NCBI GenBank assembly: GCA_934500835.1
Contig: CAKSTR010000001.1
Location: forward strand, 558,001-622,000
Direction of reading: 5' to 3'
DNA from: an uncultured Paracoccaceae bacterium
Lineage (GTDB): Bacteria > Pseudomonadota > Alphaproteobacteria > Rhodobacterales > Rhodobacteraceae
Length of the DNA stretch: 64,000 nt
Shown: positions 1 through 7,901 of the stretch, piece after piece
How positions within the stretch are numbered: the stretch's first letter is position 1
Layout: each line of letters begins with the position of its first letter
Notes under the pieces: model-generated
Seen by the model: only the letters and a program-made list of their open reading frames with translations
The model's database searches: none
Told to the model about the DNA's origin: nothing
Program-made: the position numbers and the translations under genes

Positions 1-58
1 GACGGCCACTGACCCGCCGCGCAGTCTGGCGGATGAAAGATCAGCGCGCCGCCAGCCG

Positions 59-1060
59 CTACGCGGGGCCGGAAGCGGCGGCTGCCTGTTCGACCCGGCC
101 CCGCCCGGCATCCTTTGCCGCGTAAAGCGCCGCGTCGGCATCGGCCATCACCTGCGCCGGATCGGCCGCTGCCCCCGCAGCCACCAGCGCAAAGCCGATG
201 CTGGCCGATATCAGACATTCTTCGCCCTGCCACAGGATCGGACGCGACAACTGACGGATCACCCGCTCGCCCACCATGCGGACGACCCGCGCGTCCCTGA
301 CCCCGGGCAGAAGCATGACAAACTCGTCCCCGCCGACGCGCGCGAGGCAATCGCCCGCGCGACTGGAAGATTTCATCACCCCCGCGACATGCATCAGCAC
401 ATGATCGCCCGCCGCATGGCCCAGCCGGTCGTTCACCGCCTTGAAGTAGTCAAGGTCCATCTGGATCAGGGCAAAAGCCTCGCCCTCGCGGCACAGCCGC
501 GCCAGAACGGAATCGCAGGCGCGGCGGTTGCGCAGACCGGTCAGGGGATCGGTCTCGGCCTCTTCGCGGGCCTGCCGCCGGGCACTGTCCAGCCGCTCGG
601 CCAGACCGCGCAATTCGCCGGTAACGGCTTCGTTGGCCTCGGCCAGGTACAGAAGTTCCATGGCCAGATCCGTCGGGGCGAAGTCGGCATCAGTCAGCTT
701 CAGCAGCGCGACCGCGCGCGGCAGGTCGATGCCGAAGGACAGGTTGACGATCCAACCCGGTTCTGCGCCATAGCCGCCGAAGGGCAGCAGCACCCCCCGC
801 AGGCGCAACTGGCCGCCAGGACCGCCGCGCGGCGACAATCGCAGCGACTGTCCGGCGATTCCGGGAAACTCCAGCGCGGAATCAAGGCTGCGCGGGCTGC
901 GGACGTCAAAAATCTCGGTAAAACTGTCGCCGACGATGTTCCGGCCGCCGAAAAGCCGGCCCAGTGTCGGGCCATGTGCGGTGACCCGGCCATCCGGCCC
1001 CAGCATCACATGCAGCGGCATCAGCCAGTCAAGCACGGCCCCCAAGGCAGCGGGTGACAT
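59..1060 (-). CDS. HNOBA-domain diguanylate cyclase (GGDEF)
   Basis: Diguanylate cyclase, which makes c-di-GMP from two GTP. With the ATG at 1060 the protein has 333 residues. Residues 1-160 resemble the PAS-like HNOBA (haem-NO-binding-associated) sensor, including the GDSFTEIFDVRSPR stretch near 44-57. A short helical linker leads to a GGDEF domain at about 170-325. The active-site GGDEF is at 243-247 and an RxxD product-inhibition site (RAGD) is at 234-237, so the enzyme should be active and feedback-regulated. There is no membrane segment, so it is cytosolic. GAGG lies 8 bases before the 1060 ATG; an ATG at 1081 would overlap the upstream H-NOX stop and is the alternative start. It is co-transcribed with the H-NOX gene, its presumed sensory partner. 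Confidence 0.88.
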   Translation of the reverse strand: MSPAALGAVLDWLMPLHVMLGPDGRVTAHGPTLGRLFGGRNIVGDSFTEIFDVRSPRSLDSALEFPGIAGQSLRLSPRGGPGGQLRLRGVLLPFGGYGAEPGWIVNLSFGIDLPRAVALLKLTDADFAPTDLAMELLYLAEANEAVTGELRGLAERLDSARRQAREEAETDPLTGLRNRRACDSVLARLCREGEAFALIQMDLDYFKAVNDRLGHAAGDHVLMHVAGVMKSSSRAGDCLARVGGDEFVMLLPGVRDARVVRMVGERVIRQLSRPILWQGEECLISASIGFALVAAGAAADPAQVMADADAALYAAKDAGRGRVEQAAAASGPA

Positions 1061-1070
1061 CCTTCCCGCC

Positions 1071-1706
1071 TCACCGCCCATGGAAGACGGCCCCCACCTG
1101 CGCCAGATCGAAGCGCCTGCCGCCGCCATGCTCGACCTCAAGCAATTGGACGGTCAGCACGCCACCGGCGGTCTCCTCGGTTGGTTCGGCATGGCTTGCC
1201 CCGCCGGGTGCGGCATCGGCGTCGATCAGGACCAGCGCCCCATAGTCATCCGCCATGGCCCGCAGGGTGCCCAGGACCATCGGGAACAACACCGGAATCC
1301 GGCATCCGATCAACAGCTTGTAGGTGCCGGGCGCAATTTCGAGAAGCCGGATCTGCGGCAGTTCCAGTCCCGGCAGCGCCAGCCGGGCGCGATCGGGCAA
1401 CTCCTCCAGCGAGTGCAGGAAATCGGTGAAGTTCGCGCCGCCGAACCGCAGAAGCCGCCGAACCCCGCCATGGGTAGGGCTGGCGACCAGAAAGGTGCCG
1501 ACATCTTCAAGCATCGCCTCCGCCGGGCGGCGCAGTTCGGCCGAGCAGGCCCGCAGCATCCGGTCCAGCACCGTCACGTCATAGGGCAGCATGGCTTCAA
1601 AGCCTTCCGGCGGCTGCCCCGCGGCCCGCAACACGCGCGCCCAGACCGCCACCCCGAAGGTGTCGCGCAGATAGGACTGGATCGCGCGCAACAGCAGGCC
1701 GAACAT
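1071..1706 (-). CDS. H-NOX-like protein lacking the proximal haem histidine
   Basis: A 211-residue single-domain protein with the H-NOX (haem-NO-binding) fold pattern: N-terminal GLLLRAIQSYLRDTFG, central FGGANFTDFLHSLEELPDRARLALPG, and C-terminal VLGTLRAMADDYGALVL. In canonical H-NOX a haem-ligating His follows about eleven residues after the FxDF stretch; here that position is Pro104. The YxSxR propionate-binding motif reads LIGCR, so only Arg136 is kept. Haem binding in the usual way is therefore unlikely (inference from alignment by eye). The ATG at 1706 gives the normal family N-terminus; an ATG at 1742 would add 12 residues. The stop lies 10 bases upstream of the preferred start of the HNOBA-GGDEF gene. 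Confidence 0.8.
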   Translation of the reverse strand: MFGLLLRAIQSYLRDTFGVAVWARVLRAAGQPPEGFEAMLPYDVTVLDRMLRACSAELRRPAEAMLEDVGTFLVASPTHGGVRRLLRFGGANFTDFLHSLEELPDRARLALPGLELPQIRLLEIAPGTYKLLIGCRIPVLFPMVLGTLRAMADDYGALVLIDADAAPGGASHAEPTEETAGGVLTVQLLEVEHGGGRRFDLAQVGAVFHGR

Positions 1707-1984
1707 GCCACAGAGTCCCTTGAATCCGCCGCAGGATAGCAATCAATCCTTAACAACCACCTGCGCCGTTCCGGATCATGCGCAGGTGCAGTTTCCTGCG
1801 CAAGTGCATCGACGACATGCTGTGCGGCCGACCATCGATACCTGTCTGCTGTCCCGGACAGGGCAGCGGTCGTGACAGCACCGGCAGCGGCTCAGGCAGG
1901 ACCGGCCCTTACGCCACCGTCGGGCCGGGCACTGTCCTTGGCGGAGCAGATTTCATTGTGGTGGGACGGATGATCCGAACCCGC
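1707..1984. other. intergenic, no gene seen
   Basis: Between the H-NOX start and the terminator of the MttB-family gene. The short plus-strand frame here has no homology I recognise. The region probably carries the promoter of the H-NOX/GGDEF pair; no convincing promoter boxes were identified. Confidence 0.4.
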
Positions 1985-2013
1985 AAAAAGGCCGCCCGGC
2001 CAGGCGGGCGGCC
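1985..2013 (-). terminator. Rho-independent terminator of the MttB-family gene
   Basis: Read on the minus strand, GGCCGCCCG, a six-base loop and CGGGCGGCC form a perfect 9-bp GC stem (1990-1998 with 2005-2013). It is followed directly by a run of five T (1985-1989). It lies about 25 bases past the stop of the methyltransferase gene. Confidence 0.8.
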
Positions 2014-2038
2014 CATGTTTTGCTGACTTTCTGACGGT

Positions 2039-3592
2039 TCAGAAATCGGTCGGCGCGCCGCCTTCCTGTTTGCGGCGGGCCACGAAACGGCGCAGTTCTT
2101 CCTGATGGTCGCCGTTCATCTCGGGCGGCTCGAACTCGGCCATGATCTGCTTGTAGATCCGGTGGGCGCGCTCCTGCGTCCAGACCGCCCCGTCCAGGCT
2201 CCAGGCCTCGTAGTTGCGCCAGTCCGAGGCGAAGGGCTGGTAGAAGGCGGTCTGATAGCGGTCCTGGGTGTGCTGGACGCCGAAATAGTGGCCGTTCGGC
2301 CCCACCTCCTTGATGGCATCGATGGCGATGTCCTCTTCGCCGGTCGCAAAGGTCGCTTCTTCGAAATAGCGCTGGATCATCTGCAGCACTTCGCAATCCA
2401 TCACGAATTTCTCGGGCGAGGCGATCAGCCCACCCTCCAGCCAGCCGGCCGCGTGATAGACCATGTTGGTGCCCGACATCACCGCCGACCACAGGCTGTT
2501 TGAGGTTTCCCACATCGACTGCCCGTCCGGCACGTTGGCGGCACAGACCCCGCTGGCGCGCATCGGCACGCCGTAGAAGCGCACCAGCTGGCCCGTCATC
2601 TGCGTCGCCCGCATGTATTCCGGCGTGCCGAAGGCCGGCGCGCCCGATTTCATATCGACGTTCGAGGTGAAGGTGCCGATGGCCACCGGGCAACCCGGTG
2701 CGATCCACTGCAACAGCACCAGCGCCGCCAGCGCCTCGGCAATCGACAGGGTGACGGCGCCGGACATGGTGACAGGGGCCATGGCGCCGGCCAGCGTGAA
2801 GGGCGTGATCACCACCGGCTGGCCGCGTTTGGCCATCCGCATGGCGCCGTCCAGCATCGGCCAGTCATGCTTCAGGGGGCTGACCGAGTTGATGTTGGTA
2901 TACATCCGCGGCTTGGCCTGGAACTCTTCTTCCGTCAGCCCGCCCGCAATGCGGACCATCTCCATCACATCCTCGACCCGCTCGGTGCCAAGCGAATAGG
3001 CATGGCAGACCTTGTCGGTCAGGGTCAGCTTTTCATACAGGCAATCGAGATGGCGAACCGCGGGGTGGATGTCCACCGGCTCTACCGGATAGCCGCCCGC
3101 GACATGGATGCAGTTGAAATACTGCGTCAGCTTGACGAATTCCTTGAAGCTCTCGAAATCGCCGGTGCGCTTGCCGCGTTCCATGTCCCAGGCATTGGGC
3201 GGGCTGGAGACGTTGACGAAGACCATGTGATTGCCGCCGAGAATGATTTCTCGGGCGGGATTGCGCGGCGTGATGGTGAATTGTGACGGCGCGCGGCGCA
3301 CCATCTCCATCACGAAATCCTCGTCCATCTTCACGTTGGTGCCGTTGACGATGCAGCCCGCCGCCTTCAGATGGGCCACCGCCTCGGGGTTCAGGAACTC
3401 GATCCCGATCTCGGACAGGATGCGCATGGCGCCCTTGTGGATGCGCTGCACCCCGTCGGCATCCAGAGGTTCGGTCGGCCGGTCCGGGTTGACCGGAATC
3501 CGCCAGGGCATCTGGTCGATGGCCGCGGTGCCCGCCCGAGTCTTCATCCCGGCCCGGCCACCGGCCCGCTTGCGGCTGCGTTCTTCGCTCAT
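2039..3592 (-). CDS. trimethylamine methyltransferase (MttB) family protein
   Basis: A 517-residue member of the MttB/MtgB family, which transfers a methyl group from a quaternary or tertiary amine to a cognate corrinoid protein. The reading frame is uninterrupted, so there is no amber/pyrrolysine codon, which places it with the non-Pyl subfamily (MtgB-like enzymes act on glycine betaine or similar). Family-like stretches include GAMRILSEIGIEFLNPEA near the N-terminus, the GYPVEPVDI region, and a C-terminal FGVQHTQDRYQTAFYQP stretch. The ATG at 3592 has GGAG seven bases upstream. No corrinoid protein or RamA-type activase lies next to it, so the substrate cannot be deduced here. It appears monocistronic, ending at a strong terminator. 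Confidence 0.9.
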   Translation of the reverse strand: MSEERSRKRAGGRAGMKTRAGTAAIDQMPWRIPVNPDRPTEPLDADGVQRIHKGAMRILSEIGIEFLNPEAVAHLKAAGCIVNGTNVKMDEDFVMEMVRRAPSQFTITPRNPAREIILGGNHMVFVNVSSPPNAWDMERGKRTGDFESFKEFVKLTQYFNCIHVAGGYPVEPVDIHPAVRHLDCLYEKLTLTDKVCHAYSLGTERVEDVMEMVRIAGGLTEEEFQAKPRMYTNINSVSPLKHDWPMLDGAMRMAKRGQPVVITPFTLAGAMAPVTMSGAVTLSIAEALAALVLLQWIAPGCPVAIGTFTSNVDMKSGAPAFGTPEYMRATQMTGQLVRFYGVPMRASGVCAANVPDGQSMWETSNSLWSAVMSGTNMVYHAAGWLEGGLIASPEKFVMDCEVLQMIQRYFEEATFATGEEDIAIDAIKEVGPNGHYFGVQHTQDRYQTAFYQPFASDWRNYEAWSLDGAVWTQERAHRIYKQIMAEFEPPEMNGDHQEELRRFVARRKQEGGAPTDF

Positions 3593-3690
3593 CGCGTCAC
3601 TCCGTTCCTTTCGCCCAAGATGACGAAGGTCGGCACGCAATGCGCCCCATTCCAGCGACAATATTTGTCGTTTTTAGCCGCAAGCCCGGT

Positions 3691-4386
3691 TTATCGGCCC
3701 AATTGAGCGTCAAGCCAGGCGGGCAAGGCGCCGATATCGGCCAGAACGACTTCGGCATGCGGCGCCAGATCCCCTGCCTTGGCGATCCCCGTCAGCACGG
3801 CCACCGGCCGCATCCCGGCGGCGCGGCCGGCATCCAGATCGTGCAGGCTGTCCCCCACCATCAGAACATGGGCCGGATCAAGCCCGGTGGCCGAGGCGAA
3901 GGCCAGACACATCCCGGGTGCTGGCTTGGCGCCATGACCCGAGTCCCAGCCGGCGATGAAATCGACCAGCGGCGTCAGCCCATGGCGGTCCAGATGCGCC
4001 CGGGCCGGCACCTCGCTGTCATTGGTGGCGACGCCCAGCTTCAGCCCGCGGGCGCGCAGGGTGTTGAACAGCGCCACCAGCGGCACCGCTTCGGCCATCG
4101 GGACGCCGGCGGCGGCCTCGTCGATGGCCTCGGTCAGGCTGTCCTGGGTGAAGCCCTCCAGATGCGGCAGCAGGGCGGCGGCAATATCCGCCGCCGTGGC
4201 GGCAATCACCGGGCTGTCGGGGGCAAAGCTGTTGCGGTCGGGCAGATAGCCGATGGCATCGGCCAGGGTGCGGGCGTGCTCCTGATCCCGTGCCAGTTGG
4301 GCAATGAACCCCTGCGCCCAGCGTCCCCAGCTTGCCCGGAAATCGAAGAGCGTGCCGTCCTTGTCGAAGACGATGCCGCGGATCAT
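3691..4386 (-). CDS. HAD-family hydrolase, phosphoglycolate phosphatase-like
   Basis: A 231-residue haloacid dehalogenase-superfamily phosphatase. Motif I is DKDGT (nucleophile Asp8, Asp10) at the N-terminus, motif II is the Thr of GVATND, motif III the Lys of GHGAKPAP, and motif IV GDSLHDLDA. The cap between motifs I and II is helical, as in Gph-type phosphatases. The substrate is not provable from sequence; phosphoglycolate is the usual family guess. The start at 4386 is chosen because GGGAG is seven bases upstream; an ATG six bases earlier is too close to that site. It follows the DUF3572 gene on the same strand. Confidence 0.88.
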   Translation of the reverse strand: MIRGIVFDKDGTLFDFRASWGRWAQGFIAQLARDQEHARTLADAIGYLPDRNSFAPDSPVIAATAADIAAALLPHLEGFTQDSLTEAIDEAAAGVPMAEAVPLVALFNTLRARGLKLGVATNDSEVPARAHLDRHGLTPLVDFIAGWDSGHGAKPAPGMCLAFASATGLDPAHVLMVGDSLHDLDAGRAAGMRPVAVLTGIAKAGDLAPHAEVVLADIGALPAWLDAQLGR

Positions 4387-4444
4387 GCCCATTCTCCCTG
4401 AAACTGCCCGCGCCAGTCTTTGCCCGGCGCGGGACAAAAGTCCA

Positions 4445-4729
4445 TCAGGTCCAGTCAGGCACATCGCCCCCGGGCAGAAGGACCCGCGCCCGCATCGGCG
4501 CTTCGGGGTCTATTCCCGTCTCGGCGCAGAAACGCAGAAGCAGGCCCTCGTCCGCCAGAAGGAAATCCAGGACCGAACCCAGAAGGTCCGGATCGCCCGC
4601 GCGGGCACGAACTTCGCCGGCATCGCTGCCGCTTGCGGCAAGGAAGGCGCCAAAGGCCTCATCCTCTCCGGCCAGCCAGGCCAGGGCCTGCAGGGCCAGG
4701 CTTTCGGCGGATTCCTGCCTGTTTTTCAT
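4445..4729 (-). CDS. DUF3572 family protein
   Basis: A 94-residue acidic cytosolic protein of unknown function that matches the alphaproteobacterial DUF3572 pattern: SLALQALAWLAGEDE near the N-terminus, then LGSVLDFLLADEGLLLRFC and a C-terminal RVLLPGGDVPDWT. No catalytic motif or membrane segment is visible. It lies upstream of the HAD phosphatase on the same strand and is divergent from the PleD-like gene. The start at 4729 gives the family-like N-terminus MKNRQESAES; a longer frame extends to 4780. Confidence 0.8.
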   Translation of the reverse strand: MKNRQESAESLALQALAWLAGEDEAFGAFLAASGSDAGEVRARAGDPDLLGSVLDFLLADEGLLLRFCAETGIDPEAPMRARVLLPGGDVPDWT

Positions 4730-4899
4730 CTCATGTCCCCGTAGAAGGCGGTTATCCCGGAATGATGCGGGTTTGCGCACGGAAAGGTAAGCATTGTCCT
4801 AAAGTGGGAAAGGATTTCTTAACTCTCTGAGGAACACTGTGCTTACCAGCCGCACCGCATCTTGTCGGATGTGTCAGTGCGGGGATTGGCGGCTTTGGA

Positions 4900-6303
4900 A
4901 TGCATGGACGTATTCTCATTGTCGATGACGTGGCGATCAACCGCATCATCTACAAGGTCAAACTCAAGGATGCCTGTTACGTTCCGCTTCTGGCGGCCGA
5001 CGGGCGCAGCGGTCTTGCCATGGCGCGGGCCGAGCGGCCCGACCTGATCCTGCTGGACCTGCTTCTGCCTGACATGCACGGCACGCAGGTGCTGCGCGAA
5101 TTGCGGGCCGATCCGGCGACCCGCTCCGTTCCGGTCATTGTCCTGACCGCCGTGCAAGACCCCGATGAGCGGCTGCTGGCCCTTGCCGCCGGCGCCGATG
5201 ACGTGATGTCGAAGCCTGTGGCGGATCAGGTTCTGCTGGCGCGGGTGCGCAACCTTCTGCGCACGCGGGGCGAGCAGGGTTTTGTCGCCTCGGCCTGGGG
5301 GGTGCCGGCGCATTCGGTGCTTGGCCTGTCCGAAAGCCCCTCGGGGTTCGAAACCTCGGGAACCATCGCGCTGGTCTCCTCGTGTCCCGGGACGTCGACG
5401 CATTGGTGCCGCGATCTGCAACCCTGCCTGCGTGACCGGCTTGTTGTCCTGTCGCCCGATCAGGCGATGGCGGTGCGCTCCGCCATGGTGGCGCCGAGCG
5501 ATCCCCTGCCCGATGTCTTCGTGATCGAAGCCGGGCCTGATCCCGGCAGCGGCGGGCTGCGGCTGCTGTCGGAACTGGCCAGCCGCCCGGCCACCCGGCA
5601 CGCGGCAACCTGCATCATCACCCCGACCCGGGACGAAGGGGTGACGGCGACCGCCTTCGATCTGGGCGCCGATGACGTCGTGGCCCGCCCTGTCGGCGCG
5701 CGCGAGCTGGCACTGCGGCTGCGCATCCTCTTGCGCCGAAAGCGCCAGGCCGACCGGCAGCGCGCCACGGTCGCGGACGGGTTGCGGCTGGCGGTCATCG
5801 ACCCGCTGACCGGGATCTACAACCGCCGCTACGCCCTTCCCCGACTGGCCGGAATCGCCGCGCAGGCCGCGCAGGAGGGGGCAGAATTCGCTGTGATGGT
5901 TGTGGACCTGGACCGGTTCAAATCGGTGAACGACAGCTTCGGCCATGCCGCCGGCGACCGGGTTCTGGCAGAAGTCGCCCGCCGCCTGTCCGACAATCTG
6001 CGGATGGGCGATCTTCTCGCCCGCATCGGTGGCGAAGAGTTTCTGGCGGCCCTGCCCCAGACCTCGCTGGCTGATGCGCAGCGGGTGGCCTGCCGCCTGC
6101 GTCAGGTGATAGCCGAGAATGCCATCACCCTGCCCTCGGGCCAGACCGTGCATGTCACCGCCTCGATCGGGGTGGCGATGGGCCGACGGGGGACGGTGGC
6201 CGAGGATGTGGGCGATCTGGTGGACCGGGCCGACATGGCGCTTCTGCAATCGAAATCGGCGGGGCGCAATCAGGTCACGTTTGCCGGACGTTCGGCCGCC
6301 TGA
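4900..6303 (+). CDS. pleD: PleD-like diguanylate cyclase response regulator
   Basis: 467 residues in the order REC–REC–GGDEF. The first receiver (1-120) has Asp9/Asp10, phospho-acceptor Asp53 in LLDLLLPD, and Lys105. The second receiver (about 155-280) has Glu210 (VFVIEAGP) where an acceptor Asp would be, so it looks like a non-phosphorylated adaptor, as in PleD. The cyclase domain (300-465) has DPLTGIYNRR, the I-site RMGD (368-371) and the active-site GGEEF (377-381), so it should be active and product-inhibited. Phosphorylation of REC1 by an unlinked histidine kinase would drive dimerisation and c-di-GMP synthesis. Monocistronic; the ATG at 4900 begins the typical RILIVDD stretch. Confidence 0.92.
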   Translation: MHGRILIVDDVAINRIIYKVKLKDACYVPLLAADGRSGLAMARAERPDLILLDLLLPDMHGTQVLRELRADPATRSVPVIVLTAVQDPDERLLALAAGADDVMSKPVADQVLLARVRNLLRTRGEQGFVASAWGVPAHSVLGLSESPSGFETSGTIALVSSCPGTSTHWCRDLQPCLRDRLVVLSPDQAMAVRSAMVAPSDPLPDVFVIEAGPDPGSGGLRLLSELASRPATRHAATCIITPTRDEGVTATAFDLGADDVVARPVGARELALRLRILLRRKRQADRQRATVADGLRLAVIDPLTGIYNRRYALPRLAGIAAQAAQEGAEFAVMVVDLDRFKSVNDSFGHAAGDRVLAEVARRLSDNLRMGDLLARIGGEEFLAALPQTSLADAQRVACRLRQVIAENAITLPSGQTVHVTASIGVAMGRRGTVAEDVGDLVDRADMALLQSKSAGRNQVTFAGRSAA

Positions 6304-6344
6304 GCGTTGAAAAGGGGCCCGCCCTCTCTGTCAGTCCCCTTCTG

Positions 6345-6884
6345 TCAGTCCTTGTCCTTGTCCTTGTCCTCGTCCTTGTCGTTGTCCTTGTCGTTGTCCT
6401 TGTCCTTGTCCGATCCGTGCTTGCCGTCCCGGCCCAGCCGTTCTTCCAGGCGGTCGGCAAAGGCCAGCCGCTCTGCCGGACTCATGCTTTTCAGCCGCTC
6501 GGCCACCAGTTCCCGCCCGGTGTCCAAGAGCGACTGGTTGCGCGCGGCGACTGCCGCAAGGGCAGTATCCAGCGCGACAGGATCGAAAGGCTCGGCCCGC
6601 AATGCGGTCACCACCGCGTCGAACTCGGCCTTGGCCTCGCGCCGGCCCTCGCGGATGTCGGGATGATGCTCGACAAAGGCCTTGCGCATCGCCTTGCGAT
6701 CGTCGCGGTTCAGCGCCTCGCTCAGCGGGCCAAGGCCGAAATCCTTGCCGCCGCGATGCGGTGGGCCGTCGCGAAGCCAGGCCCCGGCCACCACACCCGC
6801 CGCGCAAAGGTTCAGCGCCAGCGACAGCGCAAGCGCGATCTTCAGCCCGCGGTTGCCATTCCGGCCGGTCGTCCCATCCGCCAT
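6345..6884 (-). CDS. periplasmic heavy-metal-sensor-like protein with KD-repeat tail
   Basis: 179 residues: a cytoplasmic N-terminus, one membrane helix at about 14-36, then a periplasmic helical domain of the CnrX/CpxP-like 'periplasmic heavy metal sensor' type, with helices around EALNRDDRKAMRKAFVEHH and LKSMSPAERLAFADRLEERL. The last about 23 residues are a low-complexity Lys-Asp/Asn-Asp repeat (DKDKDNDKDN…) encoded by a hexanucleotide tandem repeat. It is the third gene of a sigma/anti-sigma/sensor operon and starts 3 bases after the anti-sigma-like gene ends. It probably helps the inner-membrane partner sense envelope or metal stress; metal binding is not shown by any Cys/His cluster beyond HH near 68. 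Confidence 0.8.
   Translation of the reverse strand: MADGTTGRNGNRGLKIALALSLALNLCAAGVVAGAWLRDGPPHRGGKDFGLGPLSEALNRDDRKAMRKAFVEHHPDIREGRREAKAEFDAVVTALRAEPFDPVALDTALAAVAARNQSLLDTGRELVAERLKSMSPAERLAFADRLEERLGRDGKHGSDKDKDNDKDNDKDEDKDKDKD
6348..6410 (-). repeat. hexanucleotide (GACAAG-type) tandem repeat
   Basis: About ten imperfect copies of GACAAG (minus strand), some varying to GACAAC or GACGAG. It lies wholly in the coding region and in phase, giving the Asp-Lys/Asp-Asn tail of the periplasmic sensor. Because the unit is six bases, copy-number changes would lengthen or shorten the tail without a frameshift. Confidence 0.9.
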
Positions 6885-6887
6885 TGC

Positions 6888-7235
6888 TCAACCCTCTCCA
6901 AGGAACAGATCGCTTGCCGCCGTCACCTGAACATCGCTGCCCTGCGACACCGCGGCGGCCAGCCAGTCCGAGGTCACCGGCCCGGCATAGCCGATCGCCA
7001 CCCCTGCCATCGCAGCCGAGGCAAGGCCAGTGGCCATCACCCCGCCGCCAAGTGCGGCCGTCACCGCCGTGACAAGCCGCCGCCAGCGGGACCGCAGCCG
7101 CACCGGCTCGGCGGCGACGGCCTTCGGCATCGCCGCATCGGCATCCGCCAGCACCCGCGCCACCAGCCCCTCAGAAGGTGCGGCCGGCCTGCGTGCCGCG
7201 GCAAGGAAATCATCCAGATCCTGCATTCCGGTCAT
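6888..7235 (-). CDS. putative anti-sigma factor (small membrane protein)
   Basis: 115 residues with no family I can name firmly. An N-terminal cytoplasmic part (MQDLDDFLAAARRPAAPSEGLVARVLADA) is followed by a basic stretch RSRWRRL and one or two hydrophobic segments at about 53-85, then a short periplasmic end. It sits 3 bases after the ECF sigma gene and just before the periplasmic sensor, which is the usual place of a membrane anti-sigma factor. No zinc-finger HxxxCxxC motif is present, so it would be a non-ZAS type. The role is inferred from position and topology. Confidence 0.65.
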   Translation of the reverse strand: MTGMQDLDDFLAAARRPAAPSEGLVARVLADADAAMPKAVAAEPVRLRSRWRRLVTAVTAALGGGVMATGLASAAMAGVAIGYAGPVTSDWLAAAVSQGSDVQVTAASDLFLGEG

Positions 7236-7238
7236 CCT

Positions 7239-7835
7239 TCAATCCTCCGCATAGCCCAAGGCATGCCGCCTGGGTGCCAGCGCAGATGCAAGCGCCCGCT
7301 TGCCCCGCGCCGTCAGACTTTCGACCGCCTCGACCCCGATCCCCATGATCCCGGCAATCTCTGGGTTGGACAGGCCCTCGATATGGCGCAGCACCACCGC
7401 TTCGCGCTGACGGTCGGACAGCGAGGCCAACGCCTGATCCAGCGCCTTTAGGCGTGCCGCCTCGACCAACTGCGTCTCGGCGGCCGGGCTTTCGTCAGGT
7501 GCATCGGGCAGATCGTCGCCCATCGCCATCTCTCGCCGCCCTGCCGCGCGCCGCCGGTCGGTACAGAGGTTCGTCACCACCCGATAGAGCCAGGTCGAGA
7601 CCTTGGCCTCTCCGGCCCGCCAGCCCGGCGCCATGCGCCACAGCCGCAGCATCGCCTCCTGCGCCACATCCTCGGCCTCGGCCCGGTCGCCGCCCAGAAG
7701 TCGCGCCGCATAGCCCAGGACCCGCGGCAGCAGCCGGTCGGCCAGCATGCGCGCCGCCTGCCGGTCGCCGGCCGCATAGCGCGCCAGCAGCATGTCGTCC
7801 GTCACGTCTGACATCACGTCGAATGCCATAGCCAT
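7239..7835 (-). CDS. ECF RNA polymerase sigma factor
   Basis: 198 residues with sigma region 2 at about 20-85 (LLPRVLGYAARLLGGDRAEAEDVAQEAMLRLW) and region 4 at about 130-190 (LSDRQREAVVLRHIEGLSNPEIAGIMGIGVEAVES, a helix-turn-helix), with no region 3. This is the two-domain layout of extracytoplasmic-function sigma factors, which direct RNA polymerase to stress promoters when released from an anti-sigma factor. It heads a tight operon with the membrane protein and periplasmic sensor that follow. The first ATG (7835) is used; MAMAFDVMSD has another possible start seven codons in. Confidence 0.92.
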   Translation of the reverse strand: MAMAFDVMSDVTDDMLLARYAAGDRQAARMLADRLLPRVLGYAARLLGGDRAEAEDVAQEAMLRLWRMAPGWRAGEAKVSTWLYRVVTNLCTDRRRAAGRREMAMGDDLPDAPDESPAAETQLVEAARLKALDQALASLSDRQREAVVLRHIEGLSNPEIAGIMGIGVEAVESLTARGKRALASALAPRRHALGYAED

Positions 7836-7901
7836 CCCGGCGCTACTTTACCCGGAACCGGCCGCGCGGGCCAATCTTCCGCGCGGCCGATCATAGTCAC
7901 G

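Noticed and set aside
1..58. Possible gene end at the left edge
   Set aside because: Only 58 bases; a stop in one frame (TGA at 10) is not enough to call a gene.
1953..2708. 251-residue minus-strand frame overlapping the methyltransferase gene
   Set aside because: It is an offset frame of the MttB-family gene with Arg/Gly/Leu-biased codons and no recognisable domain.
4843..6249. 468-residue minus-strand frame opposite pleD
   Set aside because: It is the antisense shadow of a clearly coding REC–REC–GGDEF gene; composition is His/Gln/Arg-biased.
6348..6410. Possible CRISPR-like repeat
   Set aside because: Units are six bases, contiguous and coding, with no spacers.
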